Made by a program: the position numbers and the translations under genes
Notes under the pieces: model-generated
The model's input: only the letters and a program-made list of their open reading frames with translations
Database searches by the model: none
What the model was told of the DNA's origin: nothing
Assembly (NCBI GenBank): GCA_005776735.1
Contig: SXOM01000136.1
Span: 1 to 5,921 of the forward strand
Length of the DNA stretch: 5,921 nt
Source of the DNA: Pseudomonadota bacterium
GTDB taxonomy: Bacteria; Myxococcota_A; UBA796; SXON01
Direction: 5' to 3'
In this document: positions 1 to 5,071 of the stretch, piece by piece
Layout: each line of letters begins with the position of its first letter
Position numbering within the stretch: position 1 is the stretch's first letter

Positions 1-114
1 GCACCGCCGCCCGAGCCGCCGGCCGCGCCGACCGGTGACCCCGCGTCCGCGCTCACCCCGCCGCCCGAGGCGGAGGTCGCGCCCGCCGCGGCAGCGCCCA
101 CGCCTCCCGGATAA
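1..114 (+). CDS. 3' end of an unidentified gene: Pro/Ala-rich C-terminal tail
   Basis: The frame that starts at base 1 runs open for 37 codons to a TAA at 112-114. The peptide is almost entirely Pro, Ala, Glu and Thr and ends in PTPPG. Third codon positions are nearly all G or C, as in the other genes here, which supports real coding, although such low-complexity sequence can also stay open by chance. A Pro/Ala-rich tail like this is usually a flexible linker or disordered C-terminus of an envelope or regulatory protein. The catalytic or folded part lies outside the window, so no function can be given. The next gene starts 8 nt after its stop on the same strand, so the two may be co-transcribed. 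Confidence 0.55.
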   Translation, partial: APPPEPPAAPTGDPASALTPPPEAEVAPAAAAPTPPG

Positions 115-122
115 GCGGCGCC

Positions 123-554
123 ATGCTGTTCCTCCTCGCCGCGTGCCCGGCCCCCACTGAAGAAGACACCAGCCCCGTCACCTCCGACACCGTCGTCGAG
201 ATCGTCGGCACCCCCGTCAACGAGTGTGTCGACGGCGTGCTCCACCTGCAGATCGGCTTCTCGGTGCAGGTGCCGCGCGTCGTGGCCGAGGTCAAGTTCG
301 GCGGCGACGTGGTGGAGCTGCACGAGGTCCCCTACGGCGGATTGGACGAGGACACCGAGTCCATCCACCTCTACGACGCAGAGCTGGACACCGAGGCGGC
401 CGAGGCCGACACGTCGCACACCACCTTCGCCTGCGACGACTACCCGTTCGCCGGGTGGCGCGTCTACGACGAAGAGGGCGCCATCATGGCCTGCTACTTC
501 GGCGAGTTCGTGGCGGACCAGTTCGACCAGACCGGCTGTCCCGTCACGGAGTAG
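123..554 (+). CDS. small acidic cysteine-containing lipoprotein, function unknown
   Basis: This 143-residue protein is not one I recognise. It begins MLFLLAACPAPTEED, where LAAC fits a signal peptidase II lipobox with Cys8 as the lipidated residue, followed by a Pro/Thr/Glu linker. The signal peptide is unusually short and has no basic residue before the hydrophobic stretch. No upstream in-frame ATG, GTG or TTG exists before the TGA at 36-38, so this start stands. The mature part is rich in Asp and Glu and has four further cysteines (35, 104, 124, 139), enough for two disulfide bonds, which fits export. Residues 40-70 look like beta strands (GVLHLQIGFSVQVPRVVAEV). Shine-Dalgarno complementarity upstream is weak. 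It lies 8 nt after the preceding stop and faces the exported superoxide dismutase gene across a hairpin repeat. An outer-membrane lipoprotein is the likely location. Confidence 0.78.
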   Translation: MLFLLAACPAPTEEDTSPVTSDTVVEIVGTPVNECVDGVLHLQIGFSVQVPRVVAEVKFGGDVVELHEVPYGGLDEDTESIHLYDAELDTEAAEADTSHTTFACDDYPFAGWRVYDEEGAIMACYFGEFVADQFDQTGCPVTE

Positions 555-567
555 TCCGCGTCGCCCC

Positions 568-624
568 GGCGCCGCGAGCCGCGCCGGCCCCTGCTGCCCT
601 CCGGCCGGTCGCGGCGGCTCGCCC
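568..624 (-). repeat. stop-proximal hairpin repeat, copy 1 (downstream of exported SOD gene)
   Basis: Read on the minus strand, this 57-nt element starts 9 nt after the dismutase stop codon. Its first 19 nt (GGGCGAGCCGCCGCGACCG) and last 20 nt (CCGGCGCGGCTCGCGGCGCC) are identical to those of the element at 5829-5886, with an 18-nt divergent middle. It folds into a long hairpin: outer arms GCGAGCCGC/GCGGCTCGC (614-622 with 574-582), then an inner stem CCGGCC/GGCCGG (603-608 with 584-589) and a 13-nt loop. It occupies most of the 79-bp gap between two convergent genes. There is no T-tract, so intrinsic termination is not proven; a 3'-end processing or stability hairpin, or a REP-like mobile palindrome, is equally possible. 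A shorter alternative hairpin (566-572 with 581-587) overlaps it. Confidence 0.7.
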
Positions 625-633
625 AATCGGCGA

Positions 634-1377
634 CTACCCGAGCTGGGACTCGGCGAACGACCAGTTGGCCACCTTCTCGATCCAGGCCGCCACGTAGTCG
701 CCGCGCTTGTTCTGATAGTCCAGGTAGTAGGCGTGCTCCCACACGTCGATGGTGAGGAGCGGCTTGCCCTGGCCGAGCACGATCGGGTTGTCGGCGTTGG
801 CGGTCTTGGTGACCTTGAGCTTGCCGTCGGTCCCGAGCACCAACCACGCCCAGCCCGCCCCGAACTGCGTGGTGGCGGCCTGCGCGAACTCCTTCTTGAA
901 CGCCTCGAAGTCCCCAAAACTCGTCTTGATGGCGTCGGCGAGCTTGCCCGCGGGGGCCCCGCCGCCGCCCTTCTTCATCGAACCCCAGTAGAACGTGTGG
1001 TTCCACACCTGGGCCGAGTTGTTGTAGATGCCGACGTTGTCGCTGCCGTAGGTGGCCTTCATCACCTCGTCCAACGGCTTGGACGCCCAGTCCTTCCCGG
1101 CCACGAGCTCGTTGAGCTTGGTGACGTAGCCCTGGTGGTGTTTGCCGTAGTGGAAGCCGATCGTGCTCTGGCTGATGACCGGCGCGAGGTCGGTGTCGGC
1201 GTAGGGGAGCGCCGGCAGCACGAACGGCCCGGTGGCGACGGGCGCGGCCGGGGTGACCGGTTGCCCGGGCTTGAGCGGGCCCCCCGAGCCCTTGTCGCCC
1301 GCGAGGGCGGGACGGCTGAGCGCGGCGGTGGCAAAGGCGGCGAACGAGCTGACGAGGGCGCGGCGAGAGAGCGACAT
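634..1377 (-). CDS. sodB: exported iron-type superoxide dismutase (Fe/Mn SOD family)
   Basis: This enzyme converts superoxide to oxygen and hydrogen peroxide. The 247-residue product has all four metal ligands in family motifs: His76 (GFHYGKHH), His127 (QVWNHTFYW), Asp211 and His215 (DVWEHAYY). Gln123 in NNSAQVW and Ala195 in TANADNP match the second-sphere pattern of iron enzymes such as E. coli SodB rather than manganese enzymes. The catalytic domain starts near residue 52 (FVLPALPY). Before it are a signal peptide, MSLSRRALVSSF..., and a Pro/Gly-rich linker. The SRR pair, weak hydrophobic core, an Arg at 22 and the PALA|GD cleavage site suggest Tat export of the folded enzyme to the periplasm, although Sec cannot be excluded. 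The ATG at 1377 was chosen over the more upstream ATG at 1491 because it gives a clean signal peptide and has GGAG four bases ahead. It is divergent from a second SOD gene across a dyad-rich region. Confidence 0.96.
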   Translation of the reverse strand: MSLSRRALVSSFAAFATAALSRPALAGDKGSGGPLKPGQPVTPAAPVATGPFVLPALPYADTDLAPVISQSTIGFHYGKHHQGYVTKLNELVAGKDWASKPLDEVMKATYGSDNVGIYNNSAQVWNHTFYWGSMKKGGGGAPAGKLADAIKTSFGDFEAFKKEFAQAATTQFGAGWAWLVLGTDGKLKVTKTANADNPIVLGQGKPLLTIDVWEHAYYLDYQNKRGDYVAAWIEKVANWSFAESQLG

Positions 1378-1395
1378 GTGACTCCGGGGGTGAAC

Positions 1396-1445
1396 GCCAA
1401 GCGCTTGGCAGCCCGCCAACGGATTGGCGGAGCCGCGGCCGCGGC
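1396..1445. promoter_or_regulatory. tandem dyad array between divergent SOD genes, putative operator
   Basis: The 103-bp gap 1378-1480 separates the two divergent dismutase genes. It contains GCCAAGCGCTTGGC (1396-1409, a perfect 14-bp palindrome), then GCCAACGGATTGGC (1415-1428, the same five-base half-sites and same four-base spacer), then GCCGCGGCCGCGGC (1432-1445, another perfect 14-bp palindrome that keeps GCC/GGC ends). Start-to-start spacing is 19 and 17 bp, so they would lie on similar faces of the helix. Repeated half-sites in a divergent promoter gap are what a dimeric transcription factor operator looks like. The AAGCGCTT centre of the first dyad recalls LacI/GalR-type operators, but the second lacks the central CG, so I do not assign a regulator. 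No convincing -35/-10 pair is visible; GAATAA at 1455-1460 is the only AT-rich hexamer upstream of the plus-strand gene. Confidence 0.5.
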
Positions 1446-1480
1446 GCGAGCGGTGAATAACCTCGGCGGCGGAGGTTCTC

Positions 1481-2077
1481 ATGGCATTCACGCTCCCCCC
1501 GCTCCCCTACGGCGACGCCGATCTCGACCCGGTGATCTCGCCCGAGACCATCAGCTTCCACTACGGGAAGCACCACAACGCCTACGTCGTCAACCTCAAC
1601 AACCTCACCAAGGACACGCCGAGCGCCGAGCTCCCGTTGGAGCAGGTGATCGCCGAGGCCTACGGCAAGGCCGACCGTGTCGGCGTGTACAACAACGCCG
1701 CCCAGATCTGGACCCACACGTTCTACTGGAACAGCATGAAGAAGGGCGGCGGCGGCGCCCCGACCGGGCGCATCGCCGCCCGCATCGACGCCGACTTCGG
1801 CAGCTACGACGCGTTCCGCGCCGCGTTCCACGCCGCGGCGGTGGGCCAGATCGGCTCCGGCTGGGCGTGGCTCGTCGACGACGGCGGCAAGCTCAAGATC
1901 GTGAAGACCGCCAACGCCGACGCCCCCGGCTGGATGGGCCTCGGCACGCCGCTGTTGGTCATCGACTAGTGGGAGCACGCCTACTACGTCGACTTCCGCA
2001 ACCGGCGTCCGGACTACGTTTCGGCGTGGCTGGACAAGCTGGTGAACTGGGCGTGGGCCGACGCGCAGCTCGGCTGA
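1481..2077 (+). pseudogene. sodB: iron-type superoxide dismutase interrupted by an in-frame TAG (codon 163)
   Basis: From the ATG at 1481, with a strong GGAGG at 1471-1475 five bases upstream, the frame encodes a cytoplasmic-type Fe SOD without signal peptide: MAFTLPPLPY, His27 (SFHYGKHH), Gln75 and His79 (NNAAQIWTHTFYW), Asp162 (LLVID). Then comes TAG at 1967-1969. The same frame continues for 35 codons, WEHAYYVDFRNRRPDY..., to a TGA at 2075-2077. The stop thus falls between the last two metal ligands, Asp162 and His166. Read through, the protein would be 198 residues, the normal family length. The 162-residue product lacks a ligand and the final helix, so it should not be active. The frame beyond the stop keeps G or C at third positions in all but two codons, so the change is recent, a base-call error, or read through. 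TAG ends five other genes here, arguing against recoding. Asn of the WNH motif is Thr here. Confidence 0.9.
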
Positions 2078-2091
2078 GCTGAGTTCGGGCC

Positions 2092-2122
2092 GGCGGTGCG
2101 GGAGCTAAACTTCCCGCCCGCC
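2092..2122 (+). terminator. hairpin between the interrupted SOD gene and flgI
   Basis: GGCGG (2092-2096) pairs with CCGCC (2118-2122) and GCGGGA (2098-2103) pairs with TCCCGC (2112-2117), leaving one bulged T and an 8-nt loop (GCTAAACT). The 11-bp stem lies 14 nt after the dismutase stop and ends 16 nt before the flgI start. It could act as a terminator for the dismutase transcript, although no T-tract follows, or as a structure in the flgI leader. The rest of the 61-bp gap shows no clear promoter. Confidence 0.4.
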
Positions 2123-2138
2123 TGACCGATGCGGGGTC

Positions 2139-3224
2139 ATGGTGTCGTTCTTCGCGATCCTGCTCGCCCTGTTGGTTCCCCCCGCCGAGGCCGCTCGTGT
2201 CAAGGACGTCGCGAGCGTGTACGGCATCCGCGAGAACCCCCTGATGGGGTACGGCCTGGTCGTCGGCCTGAACAAGTCCGGCGACTCGAGCCAGAACATC
2301 GGCACGATCCGGGCGCTGGCGTCGAAGCTCGCGCCGCTCGGCATCGTGCTCGACGACGAAGAGATCAAGTCCCGCAACGTGGCGCTGGTCATCGTCTCGG
2401 CCCGTTTCCCCGCCGGCGCGCGCATCGGCTCGCACCTGGACGTGACCGTGATGTCGACGGGCGACGCACGCTCCCTCGAAGGCGGCGAGCTGCTCCTGAC
2501 CCCGCTCCGCAACGGCGCCGACGTGTACGCGGCCGCCTCCGGCGCGGTGAGCGTCGGCGGGTACAGCGCGGGCGGCGGCGGCGACGAAGCGGTCCGCAAT
2601 CACCCCACCGTCGGGACCATCCCCCGCGGGGCGATCGTGGAGCGCGAGGTCCCCAACGCGCTGCGCGTGGGCGAGCAGGTGTCGTTCGACTGGATCCTGA
2701 ACCAGCCCGACTTCACCAACAGCACCCGCCTGGCCGCGGTCGTCAACGCGCTGTTGGGCCCCGAGAGCGCCCGCGCCGTCGACGGCGGCACCGTCACGGT
2801 GCTCGTGCCCGACGCCTACCTGGGCCGCCAGGCCGAGCTCATCGCCGCGGTCGAGTCGCTCGAGATTCCGCTCGATCACGTCCACAAGGTCGTGGTCAAC
2901 GAGCGCACCGGCACCGTCGTGATGGGGGCGGACATCCCGCTTTCGCCGGTGGCCATCGCGCACGGCGGCCTGACCATCGACGTGTCGACGCAGACGCAGG
3001 TGAGCCAACCCAACGTGCTCGGCCGCGGCGACACCACCTCGGTGAACAACACCGAGGTGCGCGTCCGCGAAGAAGCCGGGAAGCTGACCCTCGTCAAGGG
3101 CGCCACCGTCGGGGACGTCGTGAGCGCGCTCAACGCGATGGGCGTGACCCCGCGCGACCTCATCGTCATCCTGCAGAGCATGCGCCGGGCCGGGGGCCTG
3201 CACGCCGAGGTGGAGTCGATGTAG
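2139..3224 (+). CDS. flgI: flagellar P-ring protein FlgI
   Basis: FlgI is the periplasmic subunit that polymerises around the rod to form the P ring of the flagellar basal body in the peptidoglycan layer. The 361-residue product has the family's usual length and landmarks: the mature N-terminus ARVKDVASVYGIRENPLMGYGLVVGL (residues 19-44, given here as a positional landmark), a central NHPTVGTIPRGAIVERE near 154-170, NERTGTVVMG in the second half, and the C-terminal ILQSMRRAGGLHAEV. Residues 1-18 form a Sec signal peptide ending AEA; it has no basic residue, and a stop at 2106-2108 excludes a longer start. A GGGG run four bases upstream is the only ribosome-binding signal. The protein has no cysteine, unlike the disulfide-bonded FlgI of enteric bacteria. 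The usual partners flgH, flgA and flgJ are not adjacent: the gene stands alone between a dismutase and a convergent lipoprotein gene. Confidence 0.97.
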   Translation: MVSFFAILLALLVPPAEAARVKDVASVYGIRENPLMGYGLVVGLNKSGDSSQNIGTIRALASKLAPLGIVLDDEEIKSRNVALVIVSARFPAGARIGSHLDVTVMSTGDARSLEGGELLLTPLRNGADVYAAASGAVSVGGYSAGGGGDEAVRNHPTVGTIPRGAIVEREVPNALRVGEQVSFDWILNQPDFTNSTRLAAVVNALLGPESARAVDGGTVTVLVPDAYLGRQAELIAAVESLEIPLDHVHKVVVNERTGTVVMGADIPLSPVAIAHGGLTIDVSTQTQVSQPNVLGRGDTTSVNNTEVRVREEAGKLTLVKGATVGDVVSALNAMGVTPRDLIVILQSMRRAGGLHAEVESM

Positions 3225-3237
3225 CGCCGGGCGCTAC
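3221..3237. terminator. short palindrome containing both convergent stop codons
   Basis: GTAGCGC-CGG-GCGCTAC is a perfect 7-bp stem with a 3-nt loop. The TAG of flgI (3222-3224) is in the left arm and the complementary-strand TAG of the facing lipoprotein gene (3234-3236) is in the right arm. Only nine bases separate the two genes. The hairpin could block or terminate transcription from both sides, but it has no T-tract on either strand, so this role is inferred. Confidence 0.45.
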
Positions 3238-3872
3238 CCCTCCTTGATCTCGACGCACATGCCCTCGTTGGTCCAGCGGATGTGGCCGTCGGCGTCCTTG
3301 TCGGCGCCGGACCACTCGCCCTTGACCGTCTCGCGGTCCAGCCAGGTGCGCCGGTCTTCGGGGTCGCGCACGAAGCTCCAGACGTCGGCCTCGGGCGGAT
3401 CGTACCGGTCGAGGTCGAACATCAGGGCCATCTCGTAGGTCTCGTCCTCCGCAGAGTCCTCTTCGTCGTTGCCGTCGAGCAGGGACTCGTACCCGTCCCA
3501 ACTGCAGGTCTTGGAGGTGAGCTTGTACTCGGCGGTGAAGTCCCGATCGCAGGAGTAGCAGGGGTCGTCGCTGACCGGGGTGTCCTCCGCTTCCCCTTCG
3601 AGCGAGAAGGTGTCCACACAGTCCACGGTCTCGTCGGGGAAGAACCAATACCACTTCTCGACGCCGGAGAGCGCGTCGCCGTCGATCTCGCCCTCGAAGG
3701 CCCAGTAGCCGAGCGCGCCGTCCGGGCAGCTCACCGCCTCGGTGTCCCACACGTCGGCGTAGTCGGCCGGGACGGCGTTGGGGTCCTCGGCGGTGTCGCC
3801 GCCGTCGGCAGAGTCGCTGGTGGTGGCGCACGCCGCGAGGCACACGGCGGCGAAGAGGGGGGACAGGCGCAT
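3234..3872 (-). CDS. acidic cysteine-rich lipoprotein, function unknown
   Basis: I do not recognise this 212-residue protein. It starts MRLSPLFAAVCLAACATTSD: a basic n-region, short hydrophobic core and LAAC lipobox make Cys15 the likely lipidated residue. A linker rich in Ser, Asp and Gly follows. The mature part is strongly acidic, is rich in Trp and Tyr (YWAF, KWYWFF), and has six cysteines (49, 85, 105, 108, 123, 206), enough for three disulfides; 105 and 108 form a CYSC pair. These features suit a surface or periplasmic protein held by the outer membrane. The ATG at 3872 was chosen over longer versions because it yields the signal peptide and has GGAG eight bases upstream. It is the last gene of a minus-strand cluster, 34 bp after the ferritin-like gene. 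GATAAT in that gap (attatc at 3893-3898 on the plus strand) could be a -10 for separate expression, but no -35 is clear. Confidence 0.85.
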   Translation of the reverse strand: MRLSPLFAAVCLAACATTSDSADGGDTAEDPNAVPADYADVWDTEAVSCPDGALGYWAFEGEIDGDALSGVEKWYWFFPDETVDCVDTFSLEGEAEDTPVSDDPCYSCDRDFTAEYKLTSKTCSWDGYESLLDGNDEEDSAEDETYEMALMFDLDRYDPPEADVWSFVRDPEDRRTWLDRETVKGEWSGADKDADGHIRWTNEGMCVEIKEG

Positions 3873-3906
3873 GCGGTTCGCTCCGATGCGCGCGATTATC
3901 CCGCGC

Positions 3907-4548
3907 CTAGCCGAGCGCGAGCCCGCGCCGCGACAACCGCGGCACCAACTCCTCCTCGCGGCACCGCGCATAGAGCTCGGCATACTCCGCATGGTCGAGC
4001 AGGCCGCACGCCCGCTCCTCGTCCGACAGCGGCGGGGCCGGCGGCGGCGCGGCGTAGCCGACAAAACTCGCCTCGATCGCGGGGAGCGCCGCTTGGACGG
4101 TGGCGCGCACGCCCGGGTCGGCCTCCAAGAGCGCGTCGAGGGCCTCCCACCCGAACGCGCGGTGGCGCGCTTCGTCTTCGAGGATCTGGTCGAGCACCTC
4201 GCGCGCGAGCGGATGGGTCGTGCGCCGCCGCATCCGGTCGAAGACCGGGACCGCGAGGGTCTCGCCGAAGCAGAAGTTCCGCACGAGCACGACCGGGAGG
4301 CCCCCCGTCACCGCGAGCGAGGCGCCGTCGAGCAGAACGGGCTCGTCGGCCCCGCCGAGCGCGACGAGCACCGTGTGCCCGAGCCGCGCGTGCTCGAGCT
4401 CGTCGTGGACCACCCGGTGCGCCGCGTAGAGCACCTGGGGCGGCAAGCCCGCCTGGATGCACCACGCGAGCACCTGGGCGGCGATGCCCGCGCTGCCGTA
4501 CTCGGCGGCGACGCGACGCGCCCACTCGTGACGCACCCGCGGGGTCAT
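3907..4548 (-). CDS. ferritin-like di-iron protein
   Basis: The 213-residue product has the complete ligand pattern of a ferritin-like four-helix bundle: Glu16 (AAEYGSAG), Glu50 and His53 in an ExxH (HDELEHARLG), Glu96 (CFGETLAV), and Glu126 and His129 in a second ExxH (EDEARHRAFGWEAL). Two ExxH motifs plus two single glutamates bind a pair of iron atoms in this superfamily, which stores iron or carries out oxygen-dependent chemistry. The motif arrangement resembles a ferritin-like family I know from myxobacteria, whose substrate is not established to my knowledge. There is no signal peptide, so it is cytoplasmic. A Pro-rich segment (166-173) precedes a C-terminal helical tail. The ATG at 4548 overlaps the TGA of the upstream lipoprotein gene (ATGA), indicating translational coupling; longer starts would run into that gene. 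It could be an oxygenase rather than an iron store. Confidence 0.88.
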   Translation of the reverse strand: MTPRVRHEWARRVAAEYGSAGIAAQVLAWCIQAGLPPQVLYAAHRVVHDELEHARLGHTVLVALGGADEPVLLDGASLAVTGGLPVVLVRNFCFGETLAVPVFDRMRRRTTHPLAREVLDQILEDEARHRAFGWEALDALLEADPGVRATVQAALPAIEASFVGYAAPPPAPPLSDEERACGLLDHAEYAELYARCREEELVPRLSRRGLALG

Positions 4549-5027
4549 TCTTTCGGCGCGCTGGCCGCCCACTTGCCGAGCAGCTCGGAGGGTTGACCCT
4601 CGGGGCACTGGATCCGCGTGGCCGACCGGTGGTTCTCGCTCACGTCGGTCTCGGTCTCCACGACCAGGCCGCCCGCCTCACGCGCGCGCACCGACGGCGG
4701 AATCATGCCCCCGACCCACGCCTTGAAACACGCCCGGCTCTCGCTCGCGACGAGCAGCACCGGGTACGGCGGGTTGGTCGCGCCGGGGGGGTGCGGTGAA
4801 CCGACGTCGCCCCACTGGGGGAGCACCGGCTCCGGCGCGGGCGGATTCTTGGACCCGCCGACCTCGGGGATGGGCAGCGGCTCCTGGACCGGTCCCGGCT
4901 CGACCGGGCGCACCGTGGGCTCCGGCTCGGGCGGGTTGCCAGGGAGGCCGGGAGGGCCCGACGACCCGGCGCAGGCGGTCAACAGCGTACTTCCCACCAC
5001 TCGAACGAAGGGCTTCATGCTGGCCAC
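4545..5027 (-). CDS. proline-rich lipoprotein, first gene of the ferritin-like operon
   Basis: This protein is unrecognised. Its signal peptide MKPFVRVVGSTLLTAC ends in a LTAC lipobox (Cys16 counted from the ATG at 5018). The next 70 or so residues are very rich in Pro, Glu and Gly, an extended spacer that would lift the C-terminal domain off the membrane. The folded part (about residues 83-157) has two cysteines, Cys97 (SRACFKAW) and Cys138 (RIQCPEG), which could form a disulfide. The GTG at 5027 is preferred because AAGGTGG lies five bases upstream, adding three residues before the ATG at 5018; a GTG at 5036 is also open. All choices keep the lipobox. The stop overlaps the start of the ferritin-like gene by four bases, so the two are made together, one outside and one inside the cell. 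Confidence 0.84.
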   Translation of the reverse strand: MASMKPFVRVVGSTLLTACAGSSGPPGLPGNPPEPEPTVRPVEPGPVQEPLPIPEVGGSKNPPAPEPVLPQWGDVGSPHPPGATNPPYPVLLVASESRACFKAWVGGMIPPSVRAREAGGLVVETETDVSENHRSATRIQCPEGQPSELLGKWAASAPKE

Positions 5028-5071
5028 GTAGCCCACCTTGGCGTTAGCTGGCGAGACTCCCCCGGACCCCC
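5028..5071. promoter_or_regulatory. short divergent intergenic region
   Basis: Only 44 bp separate the minus-strand lipoprotein operon from the plus-strand membrane protein gene, so control sites for both must lie here or inside the coding ends. The minus strand carries the AAGGTGG ribosome-binding site (5033-5039). I see no recognisable -10/-35 pair for either direction. GGACCCCCA occurs twice in a row (5064-5072 and 5074-5082) around the plus-strand start codon and looks like a chance short repeat. Confidence 0.3.

Noticed and set aside
1432..1445. GCCGCGGCCGCGGC palindrome as an independent operator
   Set aside because: A G/C-only palindrome is easy to get by chance in this DNA; it is kept only as a possible third member of the dyad array.
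1967..1969. Pyrrolysine or another recoding at the TAG in the second dismutase
   Set aside because: Five other genes here end in TAG, no pyrrolysine genes are in view, and that amino acid is known mainly from methylamine methyltransferases. Kept only as an option to test.
226..2082. A 618-codon open frame on the plus strand crossing both dismutase genes
   Set aside because: It runs antisense to one dismutase and out of frame with the other, is dominated by Arg, Gly, Val and Ala, and has no family motif. High GC removes stop codons from alternate frames.
1959..3203. A 414-codon minus-strand open frame opposite flgI
   Set aside because: It is the antisense shadow of flgI, with a composition of His, Asp, Arg and Ala set by the codon bias of the real gene; flgI is certain by homology.
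3282..4799. A 505-codon plus-strand open frame across the minus-strand operon
   Set aside because: It overlaps three genes with clear lipoboxes or ligand motifs and an ATGA junction, and turns into a low-complexity Arg/Ala/Pro stretch.
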